Shown here: positions 33,850-41,335 of the stretch, piece by piece | Position numbering within the stretch: the first letter of the stretch is position 1 | Layout: each line of letters starts with the position of its first letter | DNA from: Acidobacteria bacterium UBA7540 | Lineage (GTDB): Bacteria; Acidobacteriota; Terriglobia; UBA7540 | DNA length: 41,335 bases | Direction of reading: 5' to 3' | Assembly: GCA_002478145.1 (NCBI GenBank) | Contig: DLMI01000009.1 | Coordinates: 1 to 41,335, forward strand | The notes under the pieces: model-generated | Told to the model about the DNA's origin: nothing | The model's input: only the letters and a program-made list of their open reading frames with translations | Database searches by the model: none | Position numbers and translations under genes: made by a program

Positions 33850-34809
33850 ATGCCACTCGTGTCGGTGGGGAAGATGCTGGAGCGTGCGCGGTCGGTTGGC
33901 TACGGGGTATGTTATTGCGAGGCGTGGAATCTGGAATCATTGCAGGCCGTGGTGGCGGCAGCCGAAGAAGTAGAGTCGCCGATTATCACGGGGTTTAATG
34001 GTGGCTTCCTAATCCATGCCGGCAGAGCGCAGTCAGAGGATTTGGCTCTCTACGCGAGCATGGGCTTGGCGGCACTCCGTCGCAGTAATATTCCGGTGGC
34101 TTTTCTCTTAAACGAAACGGACAACCTCGCCCAAATTGAGGAGGGAATAGGTTTAGGGTTCAACGCTGTCATGGTTGAGAATGAGCACCTGCCGCTAGAC
34201 GAATATCGACAACTCGTAAAGTATGTCGTTAGGATCGCCCAGAGTCGCAACGTCTGGGTGGAGGCGCAAGTCGGAACGTTGCCGGATGGGTCGGGTCGTT
34301 CAGAGGCAGAGCTCACCGATCCTGCGACTGCACGGGCATTTGTAGAGGAAACAGGGATCGATGCTTTAGGTGTGGCGGTTGGGAATACGCATATCCTCAC
34401 TACGGGCAAGGCTCCAGTTGACTTTGACCGGTTGGGAAAAATCCACGATAAGGTAAAAGTTCCTCTGGTCTTACATGGGGGGACTGGGATTCCCCTCGAG
34501 CTCGCGCAAAGTTGCATCCGGTGGGGCGTTGTGAAGGTCAACTTTGGAACCGTGCTCAAGCAAGCTTACCTAGCCGCGATCCGCGAAAAGCTGGTAAATT
34601 ATCGAGAGCCGATGAATCCCCACCCGTTTCTCGGCATGGGCGGGAGAGATGACGTGCTGGTGGCGGGGAGAGAGGCGGTAAAGCGCAAGGTGAAAGAATT
34701 GCTCGAAGCGTTTGGTTCTGCGTGGAAAGCGCAGCAGCTTTTTGAGCCGCACTGCCAGGCGGCGTCACGTATGGGGGAGACTCTGAAAAATCGAGGAGAT
34801 CGCAAGTGA
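33850..34809 (+). CDS. Class II fructose-bisphosphate aldolase-like protein lacking the HLDHG motif
   Basis: The overall sequence follows class II (FbaA/GatY) aldolases: MPLVSVGKMLERARSVGYGV, NLESLQAVVAAAEEVESPII, VEAQVGTLPDG (E138), LTDPATARAFVEETGIDALG, VAVGNTHI (H181), PLVLHGGTGIP (H209) and VKVNFGTVLKQA. The catalytic/metal motif HLDHG, expected after PVA, is replaced by LLNET (86-90). The catalytic aspartate is therefore asparagine and one metal histidine is glutamate. It may cleave an unusual sugar phosphate or do another reaction. The ATG at 33850 follows GGGAGGTGAGC. Its stop overlaps the next start (GTGA). Confidence 0.8.
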   Translation: MPLVSVGKMLERARSVGYGVCYCEAWNLESLQAVVAAAEEVESPIITGFNGGFLIHAGRAQSEDLALYASMGLAALRRSNIPVAFLLNETDNLAQIEEGIGLGFNAVMVENEHLPLDEYRQLVKYVVRIAQSRNVWVEAQVGTLPDGSGRSEAELTDPATARAFVEETGIDALGVAVGNTHILTTGKAPVDFDRLGKIHDKVKVPLVLHGGTGIPLELAQSCIRWGVVKVNFGTVLKQAYLAAIREKLVNYREPMNPHPFLGMGGRDDVLVAGREAVKRKVKELLEAFGSAWKAQQLFEPHCQAASRMGETLKNRGDRK

Positions 34810-35354
34810 TTACCCAGCAACAATATGAATCTGTAATAGAACGCTCCGCACAAATGCTCGAACGCGCCGGGATTGTGCTCACGCCCGAGGAGCGAGCCCG
34901 TATCGAGGTGGCGGATTTCGGCTTGGGAGAACTCCAAAAGACTGGCCTCGAGATCATCACCTATATAAACACGGACCGTGTCTGTGCCAAGGAACTCGTG
35001 ATGTTGCCACATCAGACCTGCCCGGAGCACTGGCATCCCACGGTGGGCAGCAGGCTGGGTAAGGAGGAGACGTTCCGCTGTCGCTGGGGAACAGTCTATC
35101 TGTATGTGCCCGGCGCTCCGGCGGGCCAACCGGCTTGCCATCCGCCGGAAGGTTCCGAAGCTTATTACACGGTGGGCCACGAAGTCTGCCTGAAACCTGG
35201 CGAGCAATACACACTCTCTCCCGACACGCAGCACTGGTTCCAGGCGGGGCCGGAAGGAGCAATCGTCTCTGAATTCTCGACTTGCAGCACGGACGATCAA
35301 GATATCTTTACCGACCCGCGTATCAAGCGAATGCCGGAGATCTCGAAGGCTTGA
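34806..35354 (+). CDS. D-lyxose/D-mannose isomerase-like cupin
   Basis: This is a cupin of the D-lyxose ketol-isomerase family, which interconverts aldoses such as D-lyxose and D-mannose with ketoses. The metal-binding residues are visible: H75 and H77 in CPEHWHP, E88 in GKEETFR and H143 in TQHWF. VYLYVPGAP and LKPGEQYTLSPD complete the barrel. The length of 182 aa is a little shorter than E. coli-type members. The GTG start overlaps the upstream stop by four bases, so translation is coupled to the aldolase-like gene. With the kinase next door, a step from sugar to ketose phosphate is likely. Confidence 0.83.
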   Translation: MITQQQYESVIERSAQMLERAGIVLTPEERARIEVADFGLGELQKTGLEIITYINTDRVCAKELVMLPHQTCPEHWHPTVGSRLGKEETFRCRWGTVYLYVPGAPAGQPACHPPEGSEAYYTVGHEVCLKPGEQYTLSPDTQHWFQAGPEGAIVSEFSTCSTDDQDIFTDPRIKRMPEISKA

Positions 35355-35369
35355 GGAGGTAATGGTCGA

Positions 35370-36329
35370 ATGGCGGATGTGGTTTGTCTGGGAATCTTAG
35401 TTGCCGACATCTTCGGCAACCCCATCGCTTCCCTTCCAGCCGCGGGCGAACTGGCGCTGCTCGACCGCTATCTGCTGAGTGTCGGGGGATGTGCTGCCAA
35501 CACGGCGGCTGATTTGGGGCGTCTGGGCCGCACCACGAGTGTACTCGGCAAAGTGGGCAATGATCTTTTCGGGGAGTTTGTTCTGCAAGACTTGAAACGA
35601 TTGGGCATCGACACTTCTTTCATTCGACGCAGCCAGACCCATCCCACATCCTGCACTTTCATTGTTAACGTCCGGGGCCAGGACCGCCGGTACTTCCACT
35701 GTTTTGGCGCCAACGCCGATTTTTCGATCGCCGACATTGATGCGAAGGTCCTGGACGGCGCACGCGCATTGTACGTGGGAGGGTACCTCGCCATGCCGGC
35801 TTTTCGACCCGACCACCTCGTGGGGCTATTCCGGGAGGCCAAGCAGCACGGGTTGATTACAGCTCTGGATGTCGTAATTGCCGCAGGGTCCCCGTCCGCT
35901 TTAGAAGACATTCGGCAGGCTCTTCGTTACACAGACCTGTTCTTGCCCAATAAGGATGAGGCCCGCGCCTTGACGGGCTGCATTGACCCGCTCGAGCAGG
36001 CAGAAATCTTGGCCCGCTTCAATCCTGACGGAACCATTGTGATTACTCAGGGTAGTGCAGGAGCGCTGGCCAGGCGGGGGAGCGAGAAGCTGCGCGCGGC
36101 TGCCTTCCAGGTTGACTCGATTGACGAATCGGGAAGCGGAGACGCTTTTGACGCTGGCTTCCTGGTTGGAATGCTCGAGGGTTGGTCACTCGAAGACTCG
36201 CTGCGCTTTGCGAGTGCGGTAGGCGCCTCCTGCACGCGGGCCTTGGGATGCCACGATGGAGTTTTAGAGTTCGAGGAGGCCATGGATTTTGTGGCGAATA
36301 ATCACGTCGAAATCGCGCGAGTTGCCTGA
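35370..36329 (+). CDS. PfkB-family carbohydrate kinase
   Basis: This ribokinase-fold kinase transfers phosphate from ATP to a sugar. The N-terminal glycine motif is SVGGCAANTAADLGRLG (37-53), and the C-terminal signature is DESGSGDAFDAGF, with catalytic base D258. The usual DTTGAGD wording is thus changed to DESGSGD. FLPNKDEARALTG and IVITQGSAGALARR are family landmarks. The substrate cannot be read from sequence; ketohexose or ketopentose produced by the adjacent isomerase is the natural guess. The start at 35370 has AGGAGG about 11 nt upstream. It lies 15 bp after the isomerase gene in the same operon. Confidence 0.88.
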   Translation: MADVVCLGILVADIFGNPIASLPAAGELALLDRYLLSVGGCAANTAADLGRLGRTTSVLGKVGNDLFGEFVLQDLKRLGIDTSFIRRSQTHPTSCTFIVNVRGQDRRYFHCFGANADFSIADIDAKVLDGARALYVGGYLAMPAFRPDHLVGLFREAKQHGLITALDVVIAAGSPSALEDIRQALRYTDLFLPNKDEARALTGCIDPLEQAEILARFNPDGTIVITQGSAGALARRGSEKLRAAAFQVDSIDESGSGDAFDAGFLVGMLEGWSLEDSLRFASAVGASCTRALGCHDGVLEFEEAMDFVANNHVEIARVA

Positions 36330-36475
36330 CTCTTCACACAGGCGGAGGGGAAGGGTGAGGGGGGAAGGCGCTCCAACCCAGGGCGGTGAAATAATCCCAG
36401 CATGGCAAAGGCGGCCCTAGGCGACAATCATTCCCGCCCTTCCGCCATGGCGCCAGGAATCCCTGCCGTGCGTGG

Positions 36476-36493
36476 CCCCCGCTTTCGCGGGGG
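36476..36493. terminator. Strong GC hairpin between the kinase and methyltransferase-like genes
   Basis: CCCCCGC and GCGGGGG form a perfect 7-bp stem with a TTTC loop inside a gap of about 206 bp. Surrounding text (CATTCCCGCC, GGAATCCCTG) resembles common dispersed intergenic repeats. No T-run follows, so attenuation between the two operon halves is only possible. Confidence 0.45.
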
Positions 36494-36535
36494 TGACGGC
36501 TGAAAGCTGAAAGCTTCCTTTGGCAGGAGGAGCTG

Positions 36536-37621
36536 ATGAACCACAGAGAGCGTTTGCTGACGGCGATTAACCATGAGGAGCCCGATCGGGTTCCCATCTG
36601 CGCGTGGTACACACCCGAAGCGGAGAACGCCGTGTTGCGCCATCTCGGGGTGGAATCGGATCGGACCGAGACTTACAAGGCTGCGGGTGGCCCGCTTCCC
36701 ATCCTGATGGACCACGACTTTCTCATTTCCTGGGTCGGCCCATGTACAAGCTACTACGCGGATCCCGCCGACGAATATACCGATGAGTGGGGAATTGGCT
36801 GGAAATGGTTCAAGAACGCTGCGGGTGGCTCGTACACGGAAATGGTAAGGCGCCCCCTCGAAGACATCGTGGATCCGTCGGATTTTTCCATGCCGGACTT
36901 CACCGAAGAAGACCGTTATGGCGGCGCTCGCCGGTTGATTGCCGAATGCGGGAACGAGTACGGGATCATGGGCGGATGCGCTTGCACTCTCTTTGAACTG
37001 GCGTGGTATCTGCGCGGCATGGAAAAAGTCCTGATGGACATGGTGACGAACAAAGACTTCATGAACGCCTATCTCGACAAGCTGATGACCTGGATCGACG
37101 AGGCCGGAACCAGAATGGTCGGGCTGGGCGTGGACATTATCTGGATCGGGGATGACTTCGGCACGCAGGATCGAATGATGATTTCCCCGCAGCTCTTCCG
37201 AGAGTTCTTCAAGCCGCGCTACGCGCGACTTTTCAGCAAGTGGAAGGCTATCAACCCTCAAGTGAAGATCGCCTTCCATTCGGACGGCAACATTTATCCT
37301 ATTATTCCTGATCTCATCGAAGTAGGCCTTGATATCCTGAATCCTGTCCAACCGAAGGCGATGGATCCGGCCCGGCTAAAAAAGTCCTACGGAGACCACC
37401 TCACATTTTGGGGGACAGTGGATATTCAGGAAGTTCTGCCCTTCGGAACGCCCGAGGATGTGGCTAATGAGGTCAGATTGCGACTACGAACCGTAGGGAA
37501 GGGCGGAGGACTGATCATCTCGCCGGCTCACAATATCCAGTCGGAGGTGCCGCTCCGGAACATCCTGGCCTTTTACGAGACGGCGAAGACTTACGGACGC
37601 TATCCCATCCGTGACCAGTGA
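36536..37621 (+). CDS. Uroporphyrinogen decarboxylase-superfamily protein (corrinoid methyltransferase-like)
   Basis: This is a URO-D-fold TIM barrel: MNHRERLLTAINHEEPDRVP, PLEDIVDPSDFSMPDF, GVDIIWIGDDFGTQ, FREFFKPRYARLFSKWK, FHSDGNIYPIIPDLIEVGLD, LNPVQPKAMDPARLKKSYGD, FWGTVDIQEVLPFGTPEDVA. Members outside heme synthesis are mostly methyltransferases paired with corrinoid proteins, or catabolic accessory proteins of unknown role. This one sits in a sugar operon and lacks hemE neighbours, so heme synthesis is unlikely. No corrinoid protein gene is visible nearby. The ribosome-binding site AGGAGGAGCTG precedes the ATG. Confidence 0.82.
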   Translation: MNHRERLLTAINHEEPDRVPICAWYTPEAENAVLRHLGVESDRTETYKAAGGPLPILMDHDFLISWVGPCTSYYADPADEYTDEWGIGWKWFKNAAGGSYTEMVRRPLEDIVDPSDFSMPDFTEEDRYGGARRLIAECGNEYGIMGGCACTLFELAWYLRGMEKVLMDMVTNKDFMNAYLDKLMTWIDEAGTRMVGLGVDIIWIGDDFGTQDRMMISPQLFREFFKPRYARLFSKWKAINPQVKIAFHSDGNIYPIIPDLIEVGLDILNPVQPKAMDPARLKKSYGDHLTFWGTVDIQEVLPFGTPEDVANEVRLRLRTVGKGGGLIISPAHNIQSEVPLRNILAFYETAKTYGRYPIRDQ

Positions 37622-37704
37622 ATCCCATGTCCCAATCAATATGGGAGGCACCCAGCACCCAGCACCCATCAGCAATCGGCAATGAAAAAAGGAGGAAGGC
37701 AGCA

Positions 37705-38868
37705 ATGGCCGTGGCAATCAGGCTACCCGACATGGGGACGAATGTGGAGGAGTGCAAAGTCTTATCCTGGAGGATCAAGCCAGGTGAAGCGGTCAAGCGC
37801 GGCGATGTTCTGGCTGATATCGAAACCGACAAAGCGGTAGCAGAGCTGGAATCGACCGGGGAAGGAGTGCTGTTACAGGTTGTAGTGAAGGAGGGAGAGT
37901 TGGCCCGCACCGGAGATATCCTTGCCTATGTCGGGAAGCCAGGCGAGTCCGTGGCTGGTGAAGCTAAGGCTGTGGCAGCCCCTGCGGCGGCTCTCCCTCA
38001 CGGAACAGCGTCTCCCGTGGCGACTCCCTCCCACCTCGAAGGCGGCCCATCCCCCCGCGTCGCGCCTATCGTGCGGAACCTCGCTGCGAAGCTCGGCGTT
38101 GATCTTGGCCGTGTAAAGGGGACGGGCGCGGGAGGGGTCATCACCCGCGAGGACGTGCAGCGCGCCAGCCGTGAACAGGCCGCATCGGCGCTAGAAACAA
38201 CTCTTCCTGGAGAGCTGCTGCCGCGCGCTCAAGTCGCGGTAGCGCGTGCTGTGCAGAAGAGTTGGAAGGAAATCCCTCACCTCAGCATCACCGCGTCAAT
38301 TGACATGACTTCGGCGCAGGAGATGCGGGCAAGGAGTGATGTGAACGGCGCACGCCTTAGCTACGATGCGATTTTTCTAAAAGCCATGGCGCGGGCGGCG
38401 GAAACCCTGCCCCTGGTTGCGGCGAAGTTGGTTGGAGAGCGAATCATGCGGCCGCAGGGCATCCATATCGCGCTGGCCATCGGGCTTGATAACGAACTTC
38501 ACCTGCCTGTGGTGCGGGATGTTGAGAAGAAGGATCTGGTGAGCTTGCAGAAGGAGGTTGTCGACCTGGTTGCGAAGGTCAAAGCGCGCACCCTGCGGAC
38601 CGACCAGATGAGCGGTGGAAGCATGGCCCTCAGCAATCTGGGCAAGTACCCGATCGAAGCCTTTGACGGCATCATCTTCCCCGAACATAGCACTATCCTG
38701 ACGGTGGGCGCGATTCAACTGAAGCCCGTGATTCTGGAGGGTGAGGTTAAAGCTCGCCCCCTCGTTACCGTAAAACTTGCCACCGATCATCGCCTCATCA
38801 ATGGGCGGACGGCGGCGGCGTTTCTGAGCAAGGTTAAAGAGGTCATCGAGTCGGGGGAGATATTCTAG
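37705..38868 (+). CDS. 2-oxoacid/acetoin dehydrogenase E2 acyltransferase
   Basis: This is the core acyltransferase of a lipoate-dependent dehydrogenase complex. The lipoyl domain is at 1-80, with K43 in IETDKAVAELES. The peripheral-subunit-binding domain is at about 115-150 (RVAPIVRNLAAKLGVDLGRV, KGTGAGGVITREDV), and the catalytic domain runs from about 170. The active-site motif reads DHRLING (361-367): H362 is present, but the usual aspartate of HxxxDG is N366. The start at 37705 has GGAGG upstream; the earlier in-frame codons are not family-like. E1-alpha and E1-beta follow on the same strand. No E3 gene is in the window. Confidence 0.92.
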   Translation: MAVAIRLPDMGTNVEECKVLSWRIKPGEAVKRGDVLADIETDKAVAELESTGEGVLLQVVVKEGELARTGDILAYVGKPGESVAGEAKAVAAPAAALPHGTASPVATPSHLEGGPSPRVAPIVRNLAAKLGVDLGRVKGTGAGGVITREDVQRASREQAASALETTLPGELLPRAQVAVARAVQKSWKEIPHLSITASIDMTSAQEMRARSDVNGARLSYDAIFLKAMARAAETLPLVAAKLVGERIMRPQGIHIALAIGLDNELHLPVVRDVEKKDLVSLQKEVVDLVAKVKARTLRTDQMSGGSMALSNLGKYPIEAFDGIIFPEHSTILTVGAIQLKPVILEGEVKARPLVTVKLATDHRLINGRTAAAFLSKVKEVIESGEIF

Positions 38869-38889
38869 TGCTGAAAAACGCTTGCCCAC

Positions 38890-39066
38890 GCTGTCATTCC
38901 GATCCCTTCACTGTCATTCCGACCCAGAGCGGAGCGAAGGGGAGGAATCTCGCCCTGCCCGTTCAGGGTAAACTGCGCGAAGAATCTCGCTCTGGAAGCA
39001 CAGCACTTGCGAGATTCCTCGTCGTCCCGATCAGATCGGGACTCCTCGGAATGACGGACGTAGGCA
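38890..39066. repeat. REP-like inverted repeat cluster between E2 and E1-alpha
   Basis: Two outward copies begin TGTCATTCCGA at 38890-38925 and are followed by GGAGCGAAGGGGAGGAATCT. An inverted arm near 39010-39057 reads GAGATTCCTCGTCGTCCCGA, with the stem GTCCCGAT-CAG-ATCGGGAC (39024-39042), and ends CGGAATGACGG. The whole could form a long stem-loop inside the operon. It is related to the element at 4315. Confidence 0.75.
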
Positions 39067-39106
39067 GCTTTTTCGGCAACTGAGAGAACGTTGGAGGAGC
39101 AAAGCT

Positions 39107-40066
39107 ATGGGGCACGACAGGAAGTTTCTCATTTCGCTGTACCGGAAGATGCTGCTGATCCGGCAGTTCGAGGAACGGGTCAAATACCTGTTCCTCGAAG
39201 GGATCATGCCGGGCACCATTCACCAGTACCACGGGCAGGAGGCGATTGCCGTGGGCGTATGCAGTGCGCTGAACTCCGACGATCTCATCACCAGCACGCA
39301 TCGTCCGCACGGGCACGCGCTGGCCAAAGGACTGACGGTGGAATCCGTGATGCACGAGTTGTTCGGAAAGACCACGGGTTGTTGTCGCGGCAAAGGGGGC
39401 TCGATGCACGTGGGAGATCTGGAGAAGGGGATGGTGCCCGCGGTTGCGATCGTGGCGGGTGGAGTCCCGATTGCTACGGGGATTGCTTTGGCCTTCAAGT
39501 ACAGGGCGGAGCGGCGCGTGGCAGTCTCCTTCATGGGTGACGGCGCTGTTAACGAGGGAGCGTTTCACGAAGCTGTGAATATGGGCGCGATTTGGTCGCT
39601 TCCCGTAGTTTATGTTGTGGAGAATAATCTCTATTCCGCCTCCACGCCTATTTTCGAGATGGTGCGACTGAAGAGGCTTTCCGATCGCGCGGCAGGTTAC
39701 GGGATACCGGGTGTCACGGTGGACGGGAACGATGTCCTCGAGGTTTTCGACACTGCCCGCAAGGCCGTCGAGCGCGCCCGCGCCGGCGAAGGGCCGACGC
39801 TCGTTGAATGCATGACCTACCGGATCACCGGCCACTCACGCCGTGATCCTTGCAACTACCAACCCGAGGAAGAGCGGAAGGAGGCTCTCAAGAGGGAACC
39901 CCTGCGGCGGTTTGCTGAATATTTGCTGACGGGCGGGTTGATTGACGAGGCTGGACTTGACGGGATTCGCGCCGATGTCGACGCCGAAATCGAACGCGCC
40001 GTCGAATCGGCCATGGCAGCGCCGGACCCGAAACCGGAAGCGGCGCTCGAGGATGTCTTTATTTGA
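39107..40066 (+). CDS. Thiamine-dependent dehydrogenase E1 component, alpha subunit (AcoA/PdhA-like)
   Basis: The thiamine-pyrophosphate-dependent alpha subunit decarboxylates or cleaves the substrate of the complex. Visible landmarks are MPGTIHQYHGQEAIAVGVCS, STHRPHGHALAKG, GCCRGKGGSMH and the TPP motif MGDGAVNEGAFHEAVNMGA, ending with VVENN (171-174). The length of 319 aa, with a short N-terminus, is typical of acetoin- or branched-chain-like alpha subunits rather than the long pyruvate type. The ribosome-binding site GGAGGAGC precedes the ATG. Confidence 0.92.
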   Translation: MGHDRKFLISLYRKMLLIRQFEERVKYLFLEGIMPGTIHQYHGQEAIAVGVCSALNSDDLITSTHRPHGHALAKGLTVESVMHELFGKTTGCCRGKGGSMHVGDLEKGMVPAVAIVAGGVPIATGIALAFKYRAERRVAVSFMGDGAVNEGAFHEAVNMGAIWSLPVVYVVENNLYSASTPIFEMVRLKRLSDRAAGYGIPGVTVDGNDVLEVFDTARKAVERARAGEGPTLVECMTYRITGHSRRDPCNYQPEEERKEALKREPLRRFAEYLLTGGLIDEAGLDGIRADVDAEIERAVESAMAAPDPKPEAALEDVFI

Positions 40067-40081
40067 GAAAACGGGGGAAAT

Positions 40082-41101
40082 GTGGCTCACATGACAATTG
40101 CGGAGGCCCTTCGCCAAGGACTTCGCGAAGAGATGCTCCGCGATGAGCGGGTCTTTTGCATAGGTGAGGATATTGGTGTGCGAGGGGGCTGGGGCGGGGC
40201 ATTTACGGTCACTCTGGGATTGGAGAAGGACTTCCGAGCGCGCATCATCGACACGCCGATCTCGGAGGGGGGATTCTTCGGGCTGGCCCTGGGCGCGGCG
40301 ATCATGGGCCTGCGGCCGGTGGCGGACGTGCAATACGGCGACTTCCTCTTCTACGCTATGGATCAGGTGGTCAACCAGATTGCAAAGATGCATTACATGT
40401 CTGGAGGGAAGGTCCGTGTGCCATTGGTGATGCGGGCTCCCGTCGGCGCCACCGGGCGTGGCGCCCAGCATGGGCAGAACCTCGAGGCTATTTTCTTCAG
40501 CGTTCCAGGGATCAAGATTGCCTGCCCGGCAACCGCCTATGACGCAAAAGGATTGCTGAAGGCTGCTATTCGCGACGATAATCCGGTGCTTCTTTTCGAG
40601 CACAAACTCCTTTACGGGTCCAAGGGCGCGCGCACGGAGTCAGGAGCCGTAGATGCCTCAAGTGACATTCCCAACGAAGATTATGTGGTTCCGTTAGGCA
40701 AAGGCATTATGCGGAGGGAAGGGGACGACGTCACAATTATAGCAACTCTGCTCATGATGCACCGCGCCCTTCAGTCGGCGGAACGGCTCGCGCAAGAAGG
40801 CATCAGTGCCGAGGTCATTGACCCGCGCAGCCTGGTGCCCTTTGATTGGGACCTGGTGAATGCTTCGGTGATGAAGACCACGCGCGCGGTCATCGTGGAA
40901 GAAGGCCCGCGCCAGGGCGGGTGGGGCGCTGAAATCGCCGCCACCCTCTCCGATACCCTGAGTGATTACTTGACCGCACCGGTGAAGCGGGTCGCATCAC
41001 CCAATACCCCCGTTCCGTTCTCCCCTCCCATGGAGAATTTTTACCGGCCGGATGCGGAGCGCATCGTAGCAACTGTGCGCAAGATCGTTGGTGTCACGTA
41101 A
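40082..41101 (+). CDS. Thiamine-dependent dehydrogenase E1 component, beta subunit (AcoB/PdhB-like)
   Basis: The beta subunit pairs with the preceding alpha subunit. Landmarks are VFCIGEDIGVRGGWGGAFTV, IIDTPISEGGFFGLALGAAI, VVNQIAKMHYMSGG, MRAPVGATGRGAQHGQ, CPATAYDAKGLLKAAI and EVIDPRSLVPFDWD. The GTG at 40082 sits 15 bp after the alpha stop with GGGGGAAAT before it; ATG 40091 is the alternative. The gene order E2, alpha, beta with a downstream LsrF-like gene is unusual. Confidence 0.92.
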   Translation: MAHMTIAEALRQGLREEMLRDERVFCIGEDIGVRGGWGGAFTVTLGLEKDFRARIIDTPISEGGFFGLALGAAIMGLRPVADVQYGDFLFYAMDQVVNQIAKMHYMSGGKVRVPLVMRAPVGATGRGAQHGQNLEAIFFSVPGIKIACPATAYDAKGLLKAAIRDDNPVLLFEHKLLYGSKGARTESGAVDASSDIPNEDYVVPLGKGIMRREGDDVTIIATLLMMHRALQSAERLAQEGISAEVIDPRSLVPFDWDLVNASVMKTTRAVIVEEGPRQGGWGAEIAATLSDTLSDYLTAPVKRVASPNTPVPFSPPMENFYRPDAERIVATVRKIVGVT

Positions 41102-41135
41102 GCTTACATAAGAGGTCTCTCACCTGGCTTAGTAG

Positions 41136-41155
41136 GGGCGACCCTGTGGTCGCCC
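41136..41155. repeat. GGGCGACC hairpin after E1-beta
   Basis: GGGCGACC and GGTCGCCC form a perfect 8-bp stem with loop CTGT, preceded by AGTAGG. It lies 35 bp after the E1-beta stop and 32 bp before the next gene. It looks like a dispersed repeat and may also modulate transcription. Confidence 0.65.
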
Positions 41156-41186
41156 ACGATGAAACAATCTAAAGGAGAAAGAGAAC

Positions 41187-41335
41187 ACGGCTGACGTTGA
41201 TAACGTAAAAGAGACAAAGGAATTCTACCTGGATATTCCCGCCAACAACCAAGCGTTCTTCCTGAAGGGATCGGGAGCGCTGGACTGGGGAATGCAGAAC
41301 CGGCTGGCGCGCATTTTCAGCCCCAGCAGCGGGCG
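41187..41335 (+). CDS. LsrF-like class I aldolase/thiolase, partial at window edge, apparent ACG start
   Basis: The frame from 41187 reads [20 protein letters not shown], continues [20 protein letters not shown] and ends with FSPSSGR at the window edge. This closely resembles the N-terminus of LsrF/DhnA-type aldolases, where [15 protein letters not shown] is characteristic. LsrF transfers an acetyl group from a phosphorylated dione to CoA. An AAAGGAG site stands 9 nt upstream of ACG, where ATG is expected. The frame is closed by TGA at 41160, with no ATG, GTG or TTG between. The next in-frame ATG is deep in the domain (41290). Either ACG is used or the start is mutated. Confidence 0.72.

Noticed and set aside
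36536..37621. Authentic HemE uroporphyrinogen decarboxylase
   Set aside because: The sequence is of the divergent URO-D-superfamily type and sits in a catabolic operon with no heme genes.

Overview
The window looks like a chromosomal segment of an Acidobacteriota-type soil bacterium. That assignment is inference. It rests on GC-rich coding DNA, a di-heme CytoC_RC-like cytochrome, a TonB-dependent Oar-like receptor remnant, an Hfq-like protein with a degenerate Sm2 motif, DUF3300 and FIMAH domains, and IS1380, IS1182 and ISNCY remnants. No rRNA, intact tRNA or CRISPR array was seen.

Region 1 (1-10675) is mostly ordinary chromosome. It holds hfq-like, holB and tmk on the minus strand, then yggS, yggU, a secreted di-heme cytochrome c, an unrecognised exported protein, a GIY-YIG protein, a convergent PH-domain membrane protein, a CAP-domain protein and a DUF3300 protein. 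Its intergenic spaces carry several families of short AT-rich or hairpin repeats, one of which fills the whole tmk-holB gap.

Region 2 (about 10676-30740) is a gene graveyard built around a decayed integrative element. It contains an integrase C-terminus next to the 3' half of a tRNA-Ala(GGC) gene, which looks like an att site. It also holds a DUF3150-like gene frameshifted and fused to an AbiEii remnant, an intact AAA+ ATPase, a truncated TOTE-type primase, a truncated integrase joined to half an XRE regulator, and an intact SNF2-like helicase. A Tat-exported GH106-type rhamnosidase, an internally deleted IS1380, a doubly truncated TonB receptor, an IS1182 copy and an ISNCY copy with a nonsense codon are interspersed. 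The most striking gene is the ATPase: its Walker B segment lies before its Walker A segment, so the AAA+ core is rearranged.

Region 3 (30917-41335) is a plus-strand catabolic locus. A Tat-exported GH38-like protein is followed by a co-directional run of a class II aldolase-like protein, a D-lyxose/D-mannose isomerase-like cupin, a PfkB kinase, a URO-D/corrinoid methyltransferase-like protein, the E2, E1-alpha and E1-beta subunits of a 2-oxoacid (or acetoin) dehydrogenase, and the start of an LsrF-like thiolase/aldolase. A simple reading is that glycosidases release a sugar which is isomerised, phosphorylated and cleaved, with a dedicated dehydrogenase and thiolase converting a dicarbonyl intermediate to acyl-CoA. 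The aldolase-like and GH38-like proteins both lack key metal or catalytic residues, so the true chemistry may be new.
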